NCBI GenBank assembly: GCA_910584805.1
Contig: CAJUCB010000005.1
Location: forward strand, 1 to 44,554
DNA: 44,554 bases
Direction: 5' to 3'
Origin: an uncultured Oscillospiraceae bacterium
Lineage (GTDB): Bacteria; Bacillota; Clostridia; Oscillospirales; Oscillospiraceae
The position numbers were made by a program, and so were the translations under genes. This document shows, piece by piece, positions 32,759 through 39,300 of this stretch. The stretch's first letter is position 1; the number at the start of each line of letters is the position of its first letter. The notes under the pieces were generated by a model. The model saw only the letters and a list, made by a program, of their open reading frames with translations, did not search any database and was not told where the DNA came from.

Positions 32759-33010
32759 ATGGCGGCAAGACAAAACCCAGAGTTTGACAATACCCAAAAG
32801 TTTATTGAGGTAGGCTACAACATTGCCTATTACCGCAAGCACAATGGACTGACCCAGGAACAACTTGCAGAGCGGGTGGGCATCAGCCGTCAGCATCTGG
32901 GGGCGATTGAAGCACCAAGGATCTGCCGCCCCATCTCTTTAGACCTTTTGTTTAATATTTCCACCGTATTGGGGATCGATCCGTCCAAGCTGTTGGCGTT
33001 TCGGGAATAA
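32759..33010 (+). CDS. XRE-family helix-turn-helix regulator
   Basis: 83 aa, a single HTH_3 domain: VGYNIAYYRKHNGLTQEQLAERVGISRQHLGAIE, then LDLLFNISTVLGIDPSKLLAF. The protein has no second domain, as in small regulators of mobile elements and toxin-antitoxin loci. ATG 32759 is chosen with GGAGGTGAG seven bases before; an in-frame start at 32744 overlaps that ribosome site. The region is AT-richer than the chromosome around it. A repeat-borne terminator follows within 50 bases. The target is unknown. Confidence 0.88.
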   Translation: MAARQNPEFDNTQKFIEVGYNIAYYRKHNGLTQEQLAERVGISRQHLGAIEAPRICRPISLDLLFNISTVLGIDPSKLLAFRE

Positions 33011-33015
33011 CGATA

Positions 33016-33096
33016 GCCGAGGCCATTTTGCGCAGCACACGAAACCAATAACCGCGGTATCCAGGTGGTTGGCTGGATACCGCGGCTTTGTTTTTC
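33016..33096. repeat. Dispersed repeat copy A, containing a terminator stem
   Basis: About 80 bp, roughly four fifths identical by eye to 33855-33930. It ends in a 13-bp stem CCGCGGTATCCAG / CTGGATACCGCGG (33052-33085, loop of eight) plus CTTTGTTTTT, terminating the XRE gene. The minus strand carries a spurious-looking frame (RYPANHLDTAVIGFV) shared with copy B. Confidence 0.75.
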
Positions 33097-33099
33097 CGG

Positions 33100-33128
33100 T
33101 TGCTATTTCCGTAAAAATTACGTATAAT
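33100..33128 (+). promoter_or_regulatory. Promoter and possible operator of the Phd-PIN module
   Basis: TTGCTA (33100-33105), 17-base spacer, TATAAT (33123-33128). The spacer contains the palindrome CGTAAAAATTACG (33110-33122), a plausible site for antitoxin autorepression. Confidence 0.7.
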
Positions 33129-33185
33129 AAGACCAAGAAGACCAACATGACTCCCTGAGCGCAGCGGCAAAGGAGGTGTGCGGAC

Positions 33186-33428
33186 ATGCAGGTAAATATT
33201 CTTGAGGCGAAAACAGAGCTGTCAAAGCTCATCCGACTGATTGAGACAGGCAAAGAGGACCAGATCATCATTGCCCGTTATGGAAAGCCTGTGGCAAAAA
33301 TGACCGTTTACAATGATACGCCGGTTTCTAAGCGGATAGGAATTGCCAAGGGCAAGCTCAAGTCCCCCGAAGATCTGGACCAACACAACGATGAGATCGT
33401 GGAGCTGTTTGGAGGCGCGGACTTATGA
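33186..33428 (+). CDS. Phd/YefM-family antitoxin
   Basis: 80 aa. The N-terminal Phd/YefM fold reads VNILEAKTELSKLIRLIETGKEDQIIIARYGKPVAKM; the remaining 35 residues are charged and presumably form the flexible toxin-binding tail. It would neutralise the PIN toxin encoded next and repress the operon. AAAGGAGGTG precedes the ATG, and the stop overlaps the toxin start (ATGA). Confidence 0.9.
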   Translation: MQVNILEAKTELSKLIRLIETGKEDQIIIARYGKPVAKMTVYNDTPVSKRIGIAKGKLKSPEDLDQHNDEIVELFGGADL

Positions 33429-33829
33429 ATCTGCTTTTGGATACGCACGTTTTGATCTGGGCGCTGAACGAGGACGCCCGTTTGTCCGAAAAGGCCAGGG
33501 AGTTGATTCTGGACCCGGATCATGTGATTTATTACAGTTCCATATCCATCTGGGAAGTTGCCGTCAAGCACGCCAGACATCCGGACAACGTGACCTTTAC
33601 AGGGAAGGAACTTTCTCAGTATTGCCAGGAGGCGGGGTTCCTGCCGCTGGAACTGCGGGATAAACATGTATACGCCTTGGAAACCCTTACCCGGGCGGAG
33701 AATGCCCCAGCTCACCACGACCCCTTTGACAGAATGTTGATAGCCCAGGCCAAAGCGGAAAACCTGTCATTTTTGACCCACGATTCTCTGCTTCCCGCTT
33801 ACAATGAAAAGTGTATCATTCCTGTGTAG
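33425..33829 (+). CDS. PIN-domain toxin, VapC-like ribonuclease
   Basis: 134 aa. Acidic metal-binding residues are visible in LLLDTHVLIWAL (Asp6), SISIWEVAVK, and HDPFDRMLIAQA, with a final aspartate in FLTHDSLL. PIN toxins cleave RNA, often tRNA. A four-base overlap with the Phd-type antitoxin gene shows coupled translation. The pairing of a PIN toxin with a Phd/YefM antitoxin is common in this subgroup. No other nuclease domain is present. Confidence 0.92.
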   Translation: MNLLLDTHVLIWALNEDARLSEKARELILDPDHVIYYSSISIWEVAVKHARHPDNVTFTGKELSQYCQEAGFLPLELRDKHVYALETLTRAENAPAHHDPFDRMLIAQAKAENLSFLTHDSLLPAYNEKCIIPV

Positions 33830-33854
33830 GCGGGATAGTCTGTCCCTTGAGGTG

Positions 33855-33930
33855 GCCGAAGTTATTTTGCGCAACCCACGAAATCAATCAACGCGGTATC
33901 CAGATGGTTGGCTGGATACCGCGTTTTTGC
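33855..33930. repeat. Dispersed repeat copy B, containing a terminator stem
   Basis: Related to copy A (33016-33096) over its whole length: GCCGA(A/G)G-type start, ATTTTGCGCA, CACGAAA(T/C)CAAT, then stem CGCGGTATCCAG / CTGGATACCGCG (33892-33923) and TTTTT. Together the copies bracket the Phd-PIN module in direct orientation. Confidence 0.75.
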
Positions 33931-33950
33931 TTTGGTAAGAGATCGGGGCG

Positions 33951-34217
33951 TTATTGGTAATGCCCCCTGCATGAGATGATTACAATGGATATATCCTCCA
34001 CGGCGTAAACAAGTCGATGTTCCCCATCGATCCGGCGGCTCCAAAATCCGCTTAGATTCCCTTTCAGAGGCTCCGGCTTGCCAGTGCCGCGGAACGGATC
34101 GCGCAGTACATCCCGAATCAGCAGATTGATCCGCCGCAAGACGGCTTTATCCGTCTGCTGCCATGTGCAGTATTCCTCCCATGCGTCAAAGTCCCATTGG
34201 ATACGGCGTATTTGCAT
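33951..34217 (-). CDS. yoeB: YoeB/Txe-family mRNA interferase toxin
   Basis: 88 aa, the standard length. The sequence follows the YoeB pattern: WDFDAWEEYCTWQQTDKAVLRRINLLIRD, then PFRGTGKPEPLKGNLSGFWSRRI, then EHRLVYAV and the C-terminal CRGHYQ with the catalytic histidine and aromatic end. YoeB cleaves mRNA in the ribosome. It lies ten bases downstream of a RelB/DinJ-type antitoxin rather than the YefM usually drawn with YoeB. It is convergent with the Phd-PIN module, separated by repeat copy B. Confidence 0.92.
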   Translation of the reverse strand: MQIRRIQWDFDAWEEYCTWQQTDKAVLRRINLLIRDVLRDPFRGTGKPEPLKGNLSGFWSRRIDGEHRLVYAVEDISIVIISCRGHYQ

Positions 34218-34227
34218 CCCAAGGCCC

Positions 34228-34506
34228 TCATTCTTCCAGTAAGTCGTGTTCGGCGAGTTTCAGCCGGCCGGCCCTGTAGTCCTCCATTTTCTTTTCCAGG
34301 TGGCGGAGGTTGCTCTCGGAATAGAACGGGTCCGGATCGGCGGTGATTTCAAATGGAATCCGCCGTTCCTGCTCCATCTTCTTACAAAAGATGGTCAGGG
34401 CGGTGGTCAGATTCATGCCCATTTGGGAGCAGATGTCCTCCACATTTTTCTTTAGCTGTGCATCCAGCCGAAAGTTTACGTTTACGCTGTTGCCTGCCTG
34501 TGCCAT
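34228..34506 (-). CDS. RelB/DinJ-family antitoxin
   Basis: 92 aa. The ribbon-helix-helix N-terminus reads NSVNVNFRLDAQLKKNVEDICSQMGMNLTTALTIFCKKM, the hallmark of RelB/DinJ; the tail (IPFEITADPDPFYSESNLRHLEKKM) would wrap the toxin. ATG 34506 is chosen because AAAGGAGGTG precedes it; the longer frame from 34551 starts upstream of the promoter's expected transcript. Own promoter at 34557-34529. Confidence 0.9.
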   Translation of the reverse strand: MAQAGNSVNVNFRLDAQLKKNVEDICSQMGMNLTTALTIFCKKMEQERRIPFEITADPDPFYSESNLRHLEKKMEDYRAGRLKLAEHDLLEE

Positions 34507-34528
34507 GACTGACACCTCCTTTATGGAG

Positions 34529-34557
34529 AATATATCACATTTTTGGAGCACTGTAAA
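34529..34557 (-). promoter_or_regulatory. Promoter of the RelB/DinJ-YoeB module
   Basis: Minus strand: TTTACA (34557-34552), 17-base spacer, TATATT (34534-34529). Confidence 0.7.
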
Positions 34558-34650
34558 GAGATATCATTACGATACGTTGCGCTATGCTTCGGTGGTGCGC
34601 AGGCCATACCATTTGCGCCCACATCCTGCTATGGGCGCGAAACGGCCCCC

Positions 34651-36066
34651 TCACTCCACCACCACCGTGGTAAACGGCGGCTTGCCCCGGGTGCCGATGA
34701 GCTTTACCCCGGCGCGGTACAGCTGTTCCACTGTTTCCACCACCTCCACGGTGATCTCCTCCCCCGGGGTAATCAGGGGGATGCCGGGGGGATAGGCCCA
34801 GATATACTCCCCGGAAATCTTCCCCATGCCGTCGTAGAGGAAGGTGAAGCCGCCCCCCTGCCGGGCGGCGTCCTCCAGCTTCATGCGCTGAGGGGGGAGA
34901 GGGGGCAGGGGTTCCGCCTCTGGGGGGGCCTCTGGGGCGGGGCCAGCGGCGGCGTCCAGGGCCAGGAGGGCCTGGGAGAGGCGGCCTGGCATGGCGTCGT
35001 CGGAGCCCAGGCCAGTCATGGCCACGGCGTAGTGGTCCAGGGCCATTTCCAGCTCAATTTTGTATGTCTCCCGGAGCTGCTTCTTCAGCTCCACCCCGTT
35101 CAGGGCACTGTGGCGGGTGGAGATCACCAGCTTGGCGGGGTCCATGGGGTAGGGGCCCGTCACTAGGCGCAGGTGTTGGAGGCCTTGAAGCCCTTCCCGC
35201 ACCTCCTTCAGGCGGCGGCCCCAGGCGGCAAAGGCGGCGGGGCCCTCCGTCTCCAAGAAACCCACGCAGGCGTCCATAGAGGCCAGCAGCAGATAGGACG
35301 GGCTGCTGCTTTGGAAAATACCCGTCTGGCGCTCCACCTCCGGCAGGGGCACCAGGCCACCGCCTACGTGGAGGATGGCCGTCTGGGTGAGGCTGGGCAG
35401 GAGCTTGTGGAGGCTGGCCACTGCCAAGTCCGCCCCCTGCTGCATGGCGTTTTGGGGGAAGCCCTCCCACAGGCCTAAGTGGGCCCCGTGGGCCTCGTCC
35501 ACCAACACCGGGACCCCCTTCTCGTGGGCTGCGGCACAGATACCCGCCGTATCGCTGAGAATCCCATCATAGGTGGGGCTGGGATACACCACCAGCCGTA
35601 CATCCGGCTCCGCCGCCAGGGCGGCCCGGACCATTTCCGGGGAAATGGGGCCGCTGAGGCCCTCCGCCACCGGGGGGAGCAGGTACACCGGTTCCAGGCC
35701 GCAGAGCTCCACCGCATGGTAAACGGCCTTGTGGCAATGCCGGGCCATTAAAATTTTGTCCCCACGCCGGGTGGCCCCCCGGATGGCGGCCAATAGGGCC
35801 CCTGTGGAACCGTTCACCTGATAAAAGCTCCGCCGGGCCCCGAACAGTGCTGCGGCCCGGGCCATGCTCTCCTTCAAAATGCCCTCCGGGGCGTGGAGGT
35901 CGTCAAAGTCTGGCAGCTCCGTGATGTCCAGCTCCGCACCCAGGGCCTTTAAGTAGGGGGCCAGGGTGGCATTTTCCTTGTGCCCCGGCATGTGCAGGGA
36001 GAGATAGCCCTGGTCTCGATGGGCCTCTAAACGCGCTAAGAGAGAGCGCCCGTCTGTTTCGTTCAT
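34651..36066 (-). CDS. PLP-dependent Orn/Lys/Arg-decarboxylase-like enzyme
   Basis: 471 aa. The N-terminal LSLHMPGHKEN is the diagnostic motif of fold-I Orn/Lys/Arg decarboxylases; further markers are FYQVNGSTGALLA, VDEAHGAHLG, and the PLP-lysine region ASLHKLLPSLTQ. A linker rich in proline and glutamate near residues 375-400 joins the C-terminal domain, which ends FTTVVVE. The product could be cadaverine, putrescine or agmatine; substrate cannot be read from the sequence. It resembles the short Bacillus-type enzymes (SpeA/YaaO) rather than the inducible 700-aa enterobacterial ones. ATG 36066 has GGGAGG upstream; longer in-frame frames cross the promoter at 36122-36094. Confidence 0.88.
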   Translation of the reverse strand: MNETDGRSLLARLEAHRDQGYLSLHMPGHKENATLAPYLKALGAELDITELPDFDDLHAPEGILKESMARAAALFGARRSFYQVNGSTGALLAAIRGATRRGDKILMARHCHKAVYHAVELCGLEPVYLLPPVAEGLSGPISPEMVRAALAAEPDVRLVVYPSPTYDGILSDTAGICAAAHEKGVPVLVDEAHGAHLGLWEGFPQNAMQQGADLAVASLHKLLPSLTQTAILHVGGGLVPLPEVERQTGIFQSSSPSYLLLASMDACVGFLETEGPAAFAAWGRRLKEVREGLQGLQHLRLVTGPYPMDPAKLVISTRHSALNGVELKKQLRETYKIELEMALDHYAVAMTGLGSDDAMPGRLSQALLALDAAAGPAPEAPPEAEPLPPLPPQRMKLEDAARQGGGFTFLYDGMGKISGEYIWAYPPGIPLITPGEEITVEVVETVEQLYRAGVKLIGTRGKPPFTTVVVE

Positions 36067-36093
36067 CGTCCATTCCTCCCGTTTTTTGTCCTT

Positions 36094-36122
36094 AGCATAC
36101 CAGAATGCAGGCCAGATGACAA
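36094..36122 (-). promoter_or_regulatory. Promoter of the decarboxylase-like gene
   Basis: Minus strand: TTGTCA (36122-36117), 17-base spacer, TATGCT (36099-36094). The spacer is occupied by one arm of the 36107-36167 inverted repeat. Confidence 0.65.
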
Positions 36123-36167
36123 GCGGGGTTGGGAAACTGGCCTGGGGGCAAACCATATCTGGCCTGC
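36107..36167. promoter_or_regulatory. Long inverted repeat in the divergent promoter region
   Basis: A perfect 11-bp inverted repeat GCAGGCCAGAT (36107-36117) and ATCTGGCCTGC (36157-36167), centres 50 bp apart. A further CTGGCCTG lies between at 36137-36144 and AGGCCAG at 36198-36204. This could be a regulator-binding cluster or, on the + strand, a leader hairpin followed by AAAAATCTTTTTGTTTT. Confidence 0.5.
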
Positions 36168-36185
36168 AAAAATCTTTTTGTTTTG

Positions 36186-36235
36186 GCGCTTTCGATGAGG
36201 CCAGTCCTGTGGTAAGCTGACGGCAGTGAAAGCGC
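36186..36235 (+). promoter_or_regulatory. Possible structured leader of the ECF S-component gene
   Basis: A perfect 8-bp closing stem GCGCTTTC / GAAAGCGC encloses 34 bases in which GCCAG and CTGACGGC can pair. It lies 56 bases before the ATG. The size and shape suit a small riboswitch or protein-binding leader, but I could not match it to TPP, FMN, THF, preQ1, ZTP or fluoride consensus features. Confidence 0.35.
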
Positions 36236-36291
36236 GGGGGGTGTGGAACCCTGTGCGGTCAGGAAAGAACGAATAGGAGTGTGTTTGAGAT

Positions 36292-36840
36292 ATGTCTGCG
36301 AAAACAAATGCCGTCCGGCCCAACAGCCTGGGCAACGTGAGGGAGCTGACCCTCACCGCTATGTGTATCGTGCTGGTGTACGTCTTTACCGCCGTGGTGA
36401 ACATCCGCCTGCCCATCGCCGCCAACGGCGGGCTGATCCATCTGGGCAATGTGCCCCTCTTTGTGGCGGCCATCCTCTTTGGCAAGCGCACAGGGATGAT
36501 CGCCGGGGGCGTGGGGATGGCCATCTTCGACGTGGTGTCCGGCTGGACCCCCTGGGCCCCCTTCACCCTGGTGGTGGTGGGCCTCATGGGCTTTCTGATG
36601 GGCTGGATCACCGAGAAGAAAAAGAGCTTCCCCCTGTACATCCTGGCTATGGTGGTGGCCTGTGTGGTGAAAATTGTAGGCTATTACATTGCCGAGGGCT
36701 TTATCGTGGGGAACTGGATTGCCCCAGTGGCGTCGATCCCTGGGAACCTGGTGCAGATTGGGGTAGCGGCGGTGATTACCCTGGTTATCATTGAGCCGCT
36801 GCGCATCGCTACGGAGCATACCATTTTGAAAAAGGTTTAG
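36292..36840 (+). CDS. ECF transporter substrate-binding (S) component
   Basis: 182 aa, about five or six membrane spans. The N-terminal helix ELTLTAMCIVLVYVFTAVVNI, the loop LPIAANGGLIHLGNVPLFVAAILFG and GGVGMAIFDVVSGW are typical of ECF S components of the DUF1393-like group (vitamin uptake). It would need the shared EcfAA'T module, encoded elsewhere. Substrate unknown: a vitamin or precursor is likely. The ribosome site is AGGAGTG nine bases upstream. Divergent from a PLP enzyme gene, but a vitamin B6 link would be speculation. Its terminator is the third copy of the GCGGTATCCAG stem. Confidence 0.85.
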   Translation: MSAKTNAVRPNSLGNVRELTLTAMCIVLVYVFTAVVNIRLPIAANGGLIHLGNVPLFVAAILFGKRTGMIAGGVGMAIFDVVSGWTPWAPFTLVVVGLMGFLMGWITEKKKSFPLYILAMVVACVVKIVGYYIAEGFIVGNWIAPVASIPGNLVQIGVAAVITLVIIEPLRIATEHTILKKV

Positions 36841-36848
36841 GGCAGCAA

Positions 36849-36889
36849 AAAGCGGTATCCAGCAAGGGACTGGATACCGCTTTGTTTTT
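36849..36889 (+). terminator. Terminator of the ECF S gene (GCGGTATCCAG stem)
   Basis: A perfect 14-bp stem AAAGCGGTATCCAG / CTGGATACCGCTTT, loop CAAGGGA, then GTTTTT. The core matches the stems of repeat copies A and B. It overlaps the end of the NYN gene and may serve both strands. Confidence 0.93.
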
Positions 36890-37574
36890 ATGAAAGTGAA
36901 CCGCCTGACTTAGACGGCGGGTGCTTTCCCCACATGGAGGATAGGCCATCAATATGTTCAAATAAGCTAGGACGAATATCTGCCCACATAGGATCTAAAA
37001 TGAAATCAATGCCTTCCCGCCTTGCCATTTTGGCCGCGGGAACAAAGTCACTATCGCCTGCAATCAAGATGATTTGGTCTACCTGCTTTTTGTATGTAAT
37101 GGAAGCGATATCAATTCCAATTCGCATATCCACACCTTTTTGCTGAGAAACAAAGATAAAATCACGCTCGGTTAAAGCTTCCATGGTTATTTGTCCTAGC
37201 ATGAGTTTCTTTGTGACATCAGGGCGAAGGTTGTAATACATTTGCTCGGAAAGCTCCCCCAACCGGACGGCAAACTTACGCCGGCGTTTGAGTTCTTCTA
37301 AAAAGGTTTTTGCCCAGGTGTACGTATTCGATTTGTCCAGGTCAACATTCCGCTTTGTGAGAGGGTGGTAAACGCTGCGCCGCCCAACGGGAGCACAGTC
37401 ATAATAGAAGATACGGTAAAGCTGACGTTCTTCTCGCCCATCTTTGTGGTTTAAGTGAGCATAGCAGTATGCTTCAAGCTCCTTGGCTCGTTCTTCCGCC
37501 GTTTTTTCACCCCAAAGATACTTTGCCCGCTTGCGGTAGAAACCACCATCTATCAAAATCGCTGTTTTGGACAT
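36888..37574 (-). CDS. NYN-domain (PIN-like) ribonuclease family protein
   Basis: 228 aa. The NYN fold shows KTAILIDGGFYRKRAKYLWG at the N-terminus (first metal aspartate), then FYYDCAPVG, VDMRIGIDIASI (central acidic residues), and IILIAGDSDFVPAAKMARREG. These LabA/NYN proteins are predicted metal-dependent RNases; known relatives act in RNA processing or defence. Sequence is AT-richer than surrounding genes. The start ATG 37574 has AGGAGG nine bases upstream. It is unusual in having a 107-base structured leader behind a perfect consensus promoter. No partner protein gene is adjacent. Confidence 0.88.
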   Translation of the reverse strand: MSKTAILIDGGFYRKRAKYLWGEKTAEERAKELEAYCYAHLNHKDGREERQLYRIFYYDCAPVGRRSVYHPLTKRNVDLDKSNTYTWAKTFLEELKRRRKFAVRLGELSEQMYYNLRPDVTKKLMLGQITMEALTERDFIFVSQQKGVDMRIGIDIASITYKKQVDQIILIAGDSDFVPAAKMARREGIDFILDPMWADIRPSLFEHIDGLSSMWGKHPPSKSGGSLS

Positions 37575-37681
37575 TGGCGCGGCCTCCTAAAGAAACATAA
37601 GGCCCCAGGATTCAGCCTACCCCGTATAGGTGGGGGGCTTACTACCAGGGGCCTGTTTAGCATGTTGTGTAGCGTTGCTAC
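37575..37681 (-). ncRNA. Structured leader RNA of the NYN gene
   Basis: Transcription should start near 37681. Read 5' to 3' on the minus strand, the leader begins with hairpin GTAGC-AAC-GCTAC (37681-37669), then a nested structure: outer stem AGGCCCC / GGGGCCT (37654-37648 with 37606-37600), inner stem AGCC / GGCT (37639-37636 with 37617-37614) and CCCC / GGGG capped by a short loop. A T-rich stretch TTATGTTTCTTTA follows, then the ribosome site. I do not recognise the fold. It may be a cis-regulatory leader, an attenuator, or an independent small RNA. Confidence 0.5.
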
Positions 37682-37687
37682 AAGCTT

Positions 37688-37716
37688 ATTATATGCGAAT
37701 TTTTCGGATTTGTCAA
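37688..37716 (-). promoter_or_regulatory. Perfect consensus promoter of the NYN gene
   Basis: Minus strand: TTGACA (37716-37711), 17-base spacer, TATAAT (37693-37688). Confidence 0.9.
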
Positions 37717-37783
37717 TGAAATCGACCTAGCTTATGAAGCGGCATTTGGGAAAAGGCTGAACCGCTTCGTCTGCGCCATGCCC

Positions 37784-38587
37784 TTACGCCACTGCGGAGA
37801 AGGGGACGCGGGCTTGGTTTTGTTGTTGTTGGGGTTGTTGCTGGGATTGCTGTTGGGCTTCGGGGTTGGCCTTGGTTACGGTGCGGGTGGTGCCGCCGGA
37901 GACATAGACGTCCCCGCACTCCGGGCAGATGCTGGTGTGGTAGGTCACGCTTTGGCTGACTACCCGCCGGTCCTCCTGCCGGGCCTTGGCCTGCTCCCGG
38001 GTTACGTGCTCCATCTCATGGCCCCGGACGGCGGAGGCGGCCTGGGAGGGGTCCACGTTGGTGGGGGTCTTGAAAGACACCCCAGGGTCGTCGGAGCCGT
38101 CCTGGTATTTGCGCTCCTTACAGGTCTGGCACTCACCCTCTTCGGCGACCTCCTGGGCAGTCTTGGCCTCATCTCCCGCCTTTCGGCCGGGGATGGCTGC
38201 GTCCTCCCCAGGCTGTTGGCCGGGAAGGGTGGGGGTTTGCCCTGCTTTGGGCGCCTGCTGCGCGGCTGCGCCCAGAAGAGAAGCCTGGCCGGCGTTGGCG
38301 GCCTGTTGGGCGTTCTCCGGGGTCTGGATGCGCATACGCACCGCCATTTCCGCAGGGTCAGCCCCTTGGCGCTGGGCCAGGGTGATGGCGTCTGTGGCGT
38401 TGGCGTTCACGGCCTTCACTGGTGCCACAGGCTGGACAGGCACCTCCGGCTGGGCGACCTTGTGGGCTGTCATGACCGAGGACATTTGCCGGGCGTTTTG
38501 GGCTGCGGCTGTGCGTTCCATCCCCTGGGGCTGGTTGAAATAGGGATGATACGTGACGTTGCTGATGCTGTTGATGCCGCTGATCAT
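37784..38587 (-). CDS. SprA-related putative metalloprotease
   Basis: 267 aa. The core reads CQTCKERKYQDGSDDPGVSF, then a zinc-binding HEMEH in VRGHEMEHVTRE, then YHTSICPECGDVYVSGG, the arrangement of the SprA-related family (two CxxC pairs flanking an HExxH motif). The N-terminal 130 residues are low-complexity, rich in Ala, Gln and Pro, and the C-terminus is a glutamine run, so both ends are probably disordered. There is no signal peptide. Function of the family is not established. ATG 38587 is chosen with GGAGGTGA upstream; the in-frame start at 38602 overlaps that site. An imperfect GAAGCGG / CCGCTTC inverted repeat (37736-37768) follows the gene. Confidence 0.8.
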   Translation of the reverse strand: MISGINSISNVTYHPYFNQPQGMERTAAAQNARQMSSVMTAHKVAQPEVPVQPVAPVKAVNANATDAITLAQRQGADPAEMAVRMRIQTPENAQQAANAGQASLLGAAAQQAPKAGQTPTLPGQQPGEDAAIPGRKAGDEAKTAQEVAEEGECQTCKERKYQDGSDDPGVSFKTPTNVDPSQAASAVRGHEMEHVTREQAKARQEDRRVVSQSVTYHTSICPECGDVYVSGGTTRTVTKANPEAQQQSQQQPQQQQNQARVPFSAVA

Positions 38588-38628
38588 ATCTGTCACCTCC
38601 AAGAAGAAAGGATTCCTATCTATCTTCT

Positions 38629-38656
38629 ATTATAGCAGATTTTCGCCCCTTGGCAA
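38629..38656 (-). promoter_or_regulatory. Promoter of the SprA-related gene
   Basis: Minus strand: TTGCCA (38656-38651), 16-base spacer, TATAAT (38634-38629). Confidence 0.75.
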
Positions 38657-38674
38657 GGGGGTTTTCCTATGATT

Positions 38675-39271
38675 TCAGGGAATGTCTGGGGGCTCAATCA
38701 GCTCGTCGGGGAAGCCGTAGTAGAGCTCCTTGGGATGCTGGGAGGCTTCCAGCTTGCGCATGGTCACCGGCTGGGGGTGGGAATAGATGCCCGGATAGAG
38801 GAATTCCGCAAACTGGGGCCGGGGGGGATAGGCCAGGATGGGGTCGCCCAGGGAGAACTGGGCGTCGATGCCCGGCTTGTTCCCCCGGGCGTCCAGGGTT
38901 ACCCAGTGGCTGCCCAGATACACGGCGTTGAAGGCGTGGGTGCAATAGCCCATGGATTCGTCCTGGGCGGCGTAGGTGATGCGCTGGAAGGAAAAGCCTG
39001 TGGGAATGCCCTGGATGCGCAGCAGTGCCGCCAGGAGGTTGGCCTTGGCGTGGCAAATCCCCGTGCGGTGGTGGAGGACCTCCGAGGCCCGGACGGTGAC
39101 CACATTGGCCCGGCAGTCAAAGGAGTGGAGCATCTCGTCCCGGACAAAGTGGTAGGCGGTGCGGGCCTTTTCCACGTCGGTCATGCCCGGGGCGAAGAGC
39201 TCCCTTGCGGCGGCCTGGATGTTCTCCGCTTGGAGGTCTACATAGTATGAGGCTTGCAAAAATCGCTCCAT
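38675..39271 (-). CDS. Transglutaminase-like domain protein, cytoplasmic
   Basis: 198 aa. The catalytic triad residues are visible: cysteine in HRTGICHAKANLLAALLR, histidine in MGYCTHAFNAVYL, and aspartate in WVTLDARGN. An N-terminal helical part carries AYHFVRDEMLHSFD. There is no signal peptide, in contrast to the lipoprotein transglutaminase at 28884, so it probably acts inside the cell, as protease or amidase-like. It begins 29 bases after the large SLH gene on the same strand and is likely co-transcribed. GGAGGGG precedes ATG 39271. Confidence 0.88.
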   Translation of the reverse strand: MERFLQASYYVDLQAENIQAAARELFAPGMTDVEKARTAYHFVRDEMLHSFDCRANVVTVRASEVLHHRTGICHAKANLLAALLRIQGIPTGFSFQRITYAAQDESMGYCTHAFNAVYLGSHWVTLDARGNKPGIDAQFSLGDPILAYPPRPQFAEFLYPGIYSHPQPVTMRKLEASQHPKELYYGFPDELIEPPDIP

Positions 39272-39300
39272 GGGGAACCCCTCCAGGTTGAGAAGATTGG

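Noticed and set aside
36186..36235. Hammerhead ribozyme in the ECF leader
   Set aside because: TCGATGAG and GAAA occur, but the CTGATGA core is one base short and no cleavage-site triplet is placed properly.
37575..37681. Classic type III toxin-antitoxin (ToxIN) locus
   Set aside because: No tandem RNA repeats and the protein is NYN, not a ToxN fold; kept only as a loose analogy in the findings.
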